Shown piece by piece: positions 61,490 to 64,000 of a DNA stretch of 64,000 bases. The stretch spans positions 26,159 to 90,158 of the forward strand of contig NZ_BJYS01000036.1 of NCBI RefSeq assembly GCF_007991635.1, in the 5' to 3' direction. A model generated the notes under the pieces. It saw only the letters and a program-made list of their open reading frames with translations, ran no database searches and was not told the DNA's origin. The stretch's first letter is position 1. The number at the start of each line of letters is the position of its first letter. This DNA is from Adhaeribacter aerolatus (GTDB lineage: Bacteria; Bacteroidota; Bacteroidia; Cytophagales; Hymenobacteraceae). The position numbers were made by a program, and so were the translations under genes.

Positions 61490-63775
61490 ATGAAGCGGAT
61501 TTTTTTCATCGTATGTTTTTTTGGTTGGATGAGCGCCCAGGCGCAACTGGTAGAAAAAGTAACCGATCCGGTAGAGTGGGTTAACCCGCTGGTCGGCACC
61601 GATTCAAAACACAGTTTATCTAATGGTAATACGTATCCGGCCATTGCATTGCCCTGGGGCATGAATTTCTGGGTGCCGCAAACCGGCAAAATGGGTGATG
61701 GCTGGATTTATACTTACAGCGCCGATAAAATCCGGGGCTTTAAACAAACGCACCAGCCCAGCCCCTGGATGAACGACTACGGCCAGTTTTCCATAATGCC
61801 CCTGACAGGCAAAGTGCGGTTTAAAGAAGATGAGCGGGCCAGTTGGTTTTCGCATAAATCTGAAATTGTTAAGCCCTATTATTACAGCGTTTACCTCGCC
61901 GACCATAATATTACCACCGAAATAGCGCCCACCGAACGGGCTGCCCGTTTCCGGTTTACTTTCCCGCAAACCGACAGTGCCTTTGTGGTGGTAGATGCTT
62001 TTGATAAAGGTTCTTACGTAAAAATTATTCCGGCAGAAAATAAAATTATTGGCTATACCACCAAAAACAGCGGCGGCGTGCCAGATAATTTCAAGAACTA
62101 CTTCGTGCTTATTTTTGATAAGCCTTTTACCTATAACGCTACCTGGCACAACACCTCCTTACAAAATAACCTGGAGGCAAAAGAAAACCACGCTGGCGCC
62201 ATTATTGGTTTCAAGACCAAGCGCGGCGAAAGAGTAAACGTACGGGTGGCTTCTTCTTTTATCAGTCCCGAACAGGCCGAACTAAACCTGAAAGAAATTG
62301 GCAACGACGATTTTGAAACGGTGAAAAACAAAGGCAAAGCGGCCTGGAACAAAGAATTAAGCCGGGTTTCGGCTGAAGGTGGTACTGTAGACCAGATGCG
62401 TACTTTCTACTCTTGTTTATACCGTTCGTTATTATTCCCGCGTAAGTTTTACGAGATAGATGCCAACGGCAAAGTAATGCATTACAGCCCGTATAACGGC
62501 GAGGTGCGGCCGGGTTATATGTTCACCGACACTGGTTTCTGGGATACTTTCCGGGCTTTGTTTCCTTTCCTGAACCTGATGTATCCCAGTTTAAATGCCC
62601 AGATTCAGGAAGGTTTAGCCAACGCGTACAAAGAAGGTGGCTGGCTGCCCGAGTGGGCTAGTCCGGGCTTGCGCAACGTCATGATTGGTTCTAATTCAGC
62701 TTCGATTGTGGCGGATGCTTACCTCAAAGGTGTACGCGGACAAGATATTAAAACTTTGTACGAAGCGGTGCTGAAGAACACCCAGAACGAAGGTCCGCTA
62801 ACCGCCGTGGGCCGGGCTGGTGTAAAATATTACAATGAGCTGGGCTATGTGCCTTACGATGTAAAAATTAACGAAAATGCCGCCCGTACGTTGGAATATG
62901 CCTACGCCGATTTTGCTATTTACCAGTTAGCCAAAGCCCTTAACCGGCCTAAAAAAGAAATAAACCTGTTTGCCAAGCGCAGCCAGAACTACCGCAACCT
63001 GTTCGACCCCGAAACCGGCCTGATGCGCGGCAAAAACCAGAACGGCAAATTTCAGGCGCCGTTTAACCCGTTTAAATGGGGCGATGCGTTTACCGAAGGC
63101 AATAGCTGGCATTATACCTGGTCGGTTTTTCACGATGTGCAGGGCCTGATTAACCTGATGGGCGGTAAAAAACAGTTTGTAGCCAAGCTCGATACCGTAT
63201 TTGCGCTGCCGCCTATTTACGACGAAAGTTATTACCGGGCAGTTATTCACGAGATACGCGAGATGCAAATTGCCAACATGGGCCAGTACGCCCACGGTAA
63301 CCAGCCTATTCAGCACATGATTTATTTGTACAACTACGCCGGCGCGCCCTGGAAAGCCCAATATTGGGTGCGCGAAACCATGAACCGCATGTACACGCCC
63401 AATCCGGATGGCTACATCGGCGACGAGGATAACGGACAAACCTCCGCCTGGTACGTTTTCTCGGCCATGGGCTTTTACCCGGTTTGTCCCGCCACCGACC
63501 AGTATGTAATGGGAGCGCCCTTATTTAAGAAAATTAGCCTGCATCTGGAAAATGGTAAAAAAATAGAAATTAATGCCCCGGCTAACAATCCTGAAAACAA
63601 ATATATTAATAACCTAACCCTGAATGGTAAGCCATACACCAAAAACTGGCTAAGCCACGCAGAATTAATTAAAGGAGCGGTGTTGAACTTCGATATGACG
63701 GCAACTCCCAATACCCAACGGGGTACCAAAACCGAAGATTTTCCTTATTCTTTTTCGAAAGCAACCCGGAAATAA
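61490..63775 (+). CDS. GH92-family exo-alpha-mannosidase
   Basis: A secreted, calcium-dependent exo-alpha-mannosidase of family GH92, typical of Bacteroidota that degrade mannan or N-glycans. The 761-residue protein has a signal peptide ending AQAQ. The N-terminal beta-sandwich has VNPLVGTDSKHSLSNGNTYPAIALPWGMNFWVPQT. The (alpha/alpha)6 catalytic domain has DTGFWDTFRALFP, GGWLPEWASPG and the C-terminal YIGDEDNGQTSAWYVFSAMGFYPV with the acidic catalytic residues. Linkage preference (1,2, 1,3 or others) cannot be read. There are no SusC/SusD genes beside it. Confidence 0.96.
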   Translation: MKRIFFIVCFFGWMSAQAQLVEKVTDPVEWVNPLVGTDSKHSLSNGNTYPAIALPWGMNFWVPQTGKMGDGWIYTYSADKIRGFKQTHQPSPWMNDYGQFSIMPLTGKVRFKEDERASWFSHKSEIVKPYYYSVYLADHNITTEIAPTERAARFRFTFPQTDSAFVVVDAFDKGSYVKIIPAENKIIGYTTKNSGGVPDNFKNYFVLIFDKPFTYNATWHNTSLQNNLEAKENHAGAIIGFKTKRGERVNVRVASSFISPEQAELNLKEIGNDDFETVKNKGKAAWNKELSRVSAEGGTVDQMRTFYSCLYRSLLFPRKFYEIDANGKVMHYSPYNGEVRPGYMFTDTGFWDTFRALFPFLNLMYPSLNAQIQEGLANAYKEGGWLPEWASPGLRNVMIGSNSASIVADAYLKGVRGQDIKTLYEAVLKNTQNEGPLTAVGRAGVKYYNELGYVPYDVKINENAARTLEYAYADFAIYQLAKALNRPKKEINLFAKRSQNYRNLFDPETGLMRGKNQNGKFQAPFNPFKWGDAFTEGNSWHYTWSVFHDVQGLINLMGGKKQFVAKLDTVFALPPIYDESYYRAVIHEIREMQIANMGQYAHGNQPIQHMIYLYNYAGAPWKAQYWVRETMNRMYTPNPDGYIGDEDNGQTSAWYVFSAMGFYPVCPATDQYVMGAPLFKKISLHLENGKKIEINAPANNPENKYINNLTLNGKPYTKNWLSHAELIKGAVLNFDMTATPNTQRGTKTEDFPYSFSKATRK

Positions 63776-63920
63776 TTATTGTAAAGAAATCGTGTGGAGT
63801 AGGAGGTATTATTCGCTCAACATTATTAAGAATATTCTTGTTATAAAGCAATATGAACAACCCGAATGGAGTAATTGAACACCGGTTCAGTAAGCTCTTT
63901 TAGTATTAGTTGCAGAAAAT

Positions 63921-63953
63921 AGCGCCGGCATAATTGCTGGCGCTTTTTTTTTA
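63921..63953 (+). terminator. Terminator downstream of the GH92 gene
   Basis: AGCGCCGGCA / TGCTGGCGCT forms a 10-bp stem with one G-U pair and a 4-nt loop, followed by a T9 run. It lies about 145 nt after the GH92 stop; the intervening 63776-63920 has a 12-bp palindrome (AAGAATATTCTT at 63828-63839) and no gene. Confidence 0.8.
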
Positions 63954-64000
63954 GCTTTTAATAATCTGGTTTATTCTCAAAAATTGTTTTTCTACCTAGT

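Noticed and set aside
61616..62149. A 177-codon open frame on the minus strand within GH92
   Set aside because: It is antisense to an intact GH92 gene, so it is a shadow caused by the high-GC third positions.

Overview
The window looks like chromosomal DNA of a Bacteroidota bacterium, most likely Cytophagales and near Adhaeribacter, Hymenobacter or Pontibacter. That placement is inferred from protein character: an OmpA with thrombospondin type 3 repeats, GH92, Rho with a long charged insert, an S16 with an Ala-rich tail, long M1 peptidases and a LptD-like protein. It also rests on many TAnnTTTG promoter -7 elements. I see no tRNA, rRNA, CRISPR array, complete insertion sequence or prophage.

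Layout. 1-6.2 kb (minus strand): a partial small membrane protein, a LysM lytic transglycosylase, an O-methyltransferase, an M16 peptidase and a GT4 glycosyltransferase. 6.4-11.5 kb (plus): aminopeptidase P, a TolC-like protein and OmpA. 11.5-12.5 kb is a gene-free kilobase with two repeat-like elements. 12.5-16.7 kb (minus): pyrR-pyrB, a secreted protein of unknown role, an EVE protein and a small secreted protein. 16.9-19.6 kb (plus): a PolX-family protein overlapping a GT9 glycosyltransferase. 19.7-28.8 kb: serS, rho, UbiA, a membrane-tailed methyltransferase, PBP1 and a TIGR01777 oxidoreductase. 28.9-40.6 kb (all minus): folE-queD, a pyrophosphatase-like lipoprotein after an M1 peptidase, rpsP-rimM-trmD-rplS, a membrane protein, a desaturase, an RluA enzyme and panB. 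40.9-49.4 kb: a zincin lipoprotein, a LptD-like protein divergent from an amidase-mlaD pair, an acyl-CoA carboxylase and a SirB1-like protein. 49.5-53.1 kb: a redoxin-PPTase pair divergent from WD40-divIVA-folB. 53.4-56.5 kb: meaB and mutA without the large mutase subunit. 56.8-63.8 kb: an S24 regulator with a repeat-rich leader, a 56-residue membrane ORF, DUF72, SxtJ-like plus carbamoyltransferase, and GH92.

Most of the content is housekeeping: cell envelope (transglycosylase, PBP1, amidase, LptD, MlaD, OmpA), translation, pyrimidine, pterin and pantothenate synthesis, and acyl-CoA metabolism. No large novel gene system is evident. The most notable signals are: (1) three DnaA-box-like nonamers spaced exactly 11 bp apart; (2) a PolX whose polymerase catalytic carboxylates are all replaced while its PHP nuclease site is intact; (3) a lipoprotein pyrophosphatase homologue that has lost its metal-binding Asp signature; (4) a regulator leader with a 12-bp direct repeat and a 16-bp palindrome; and (5) several small intergenic elements, including two diverged copies of an unrecognised 63-bp sequence.
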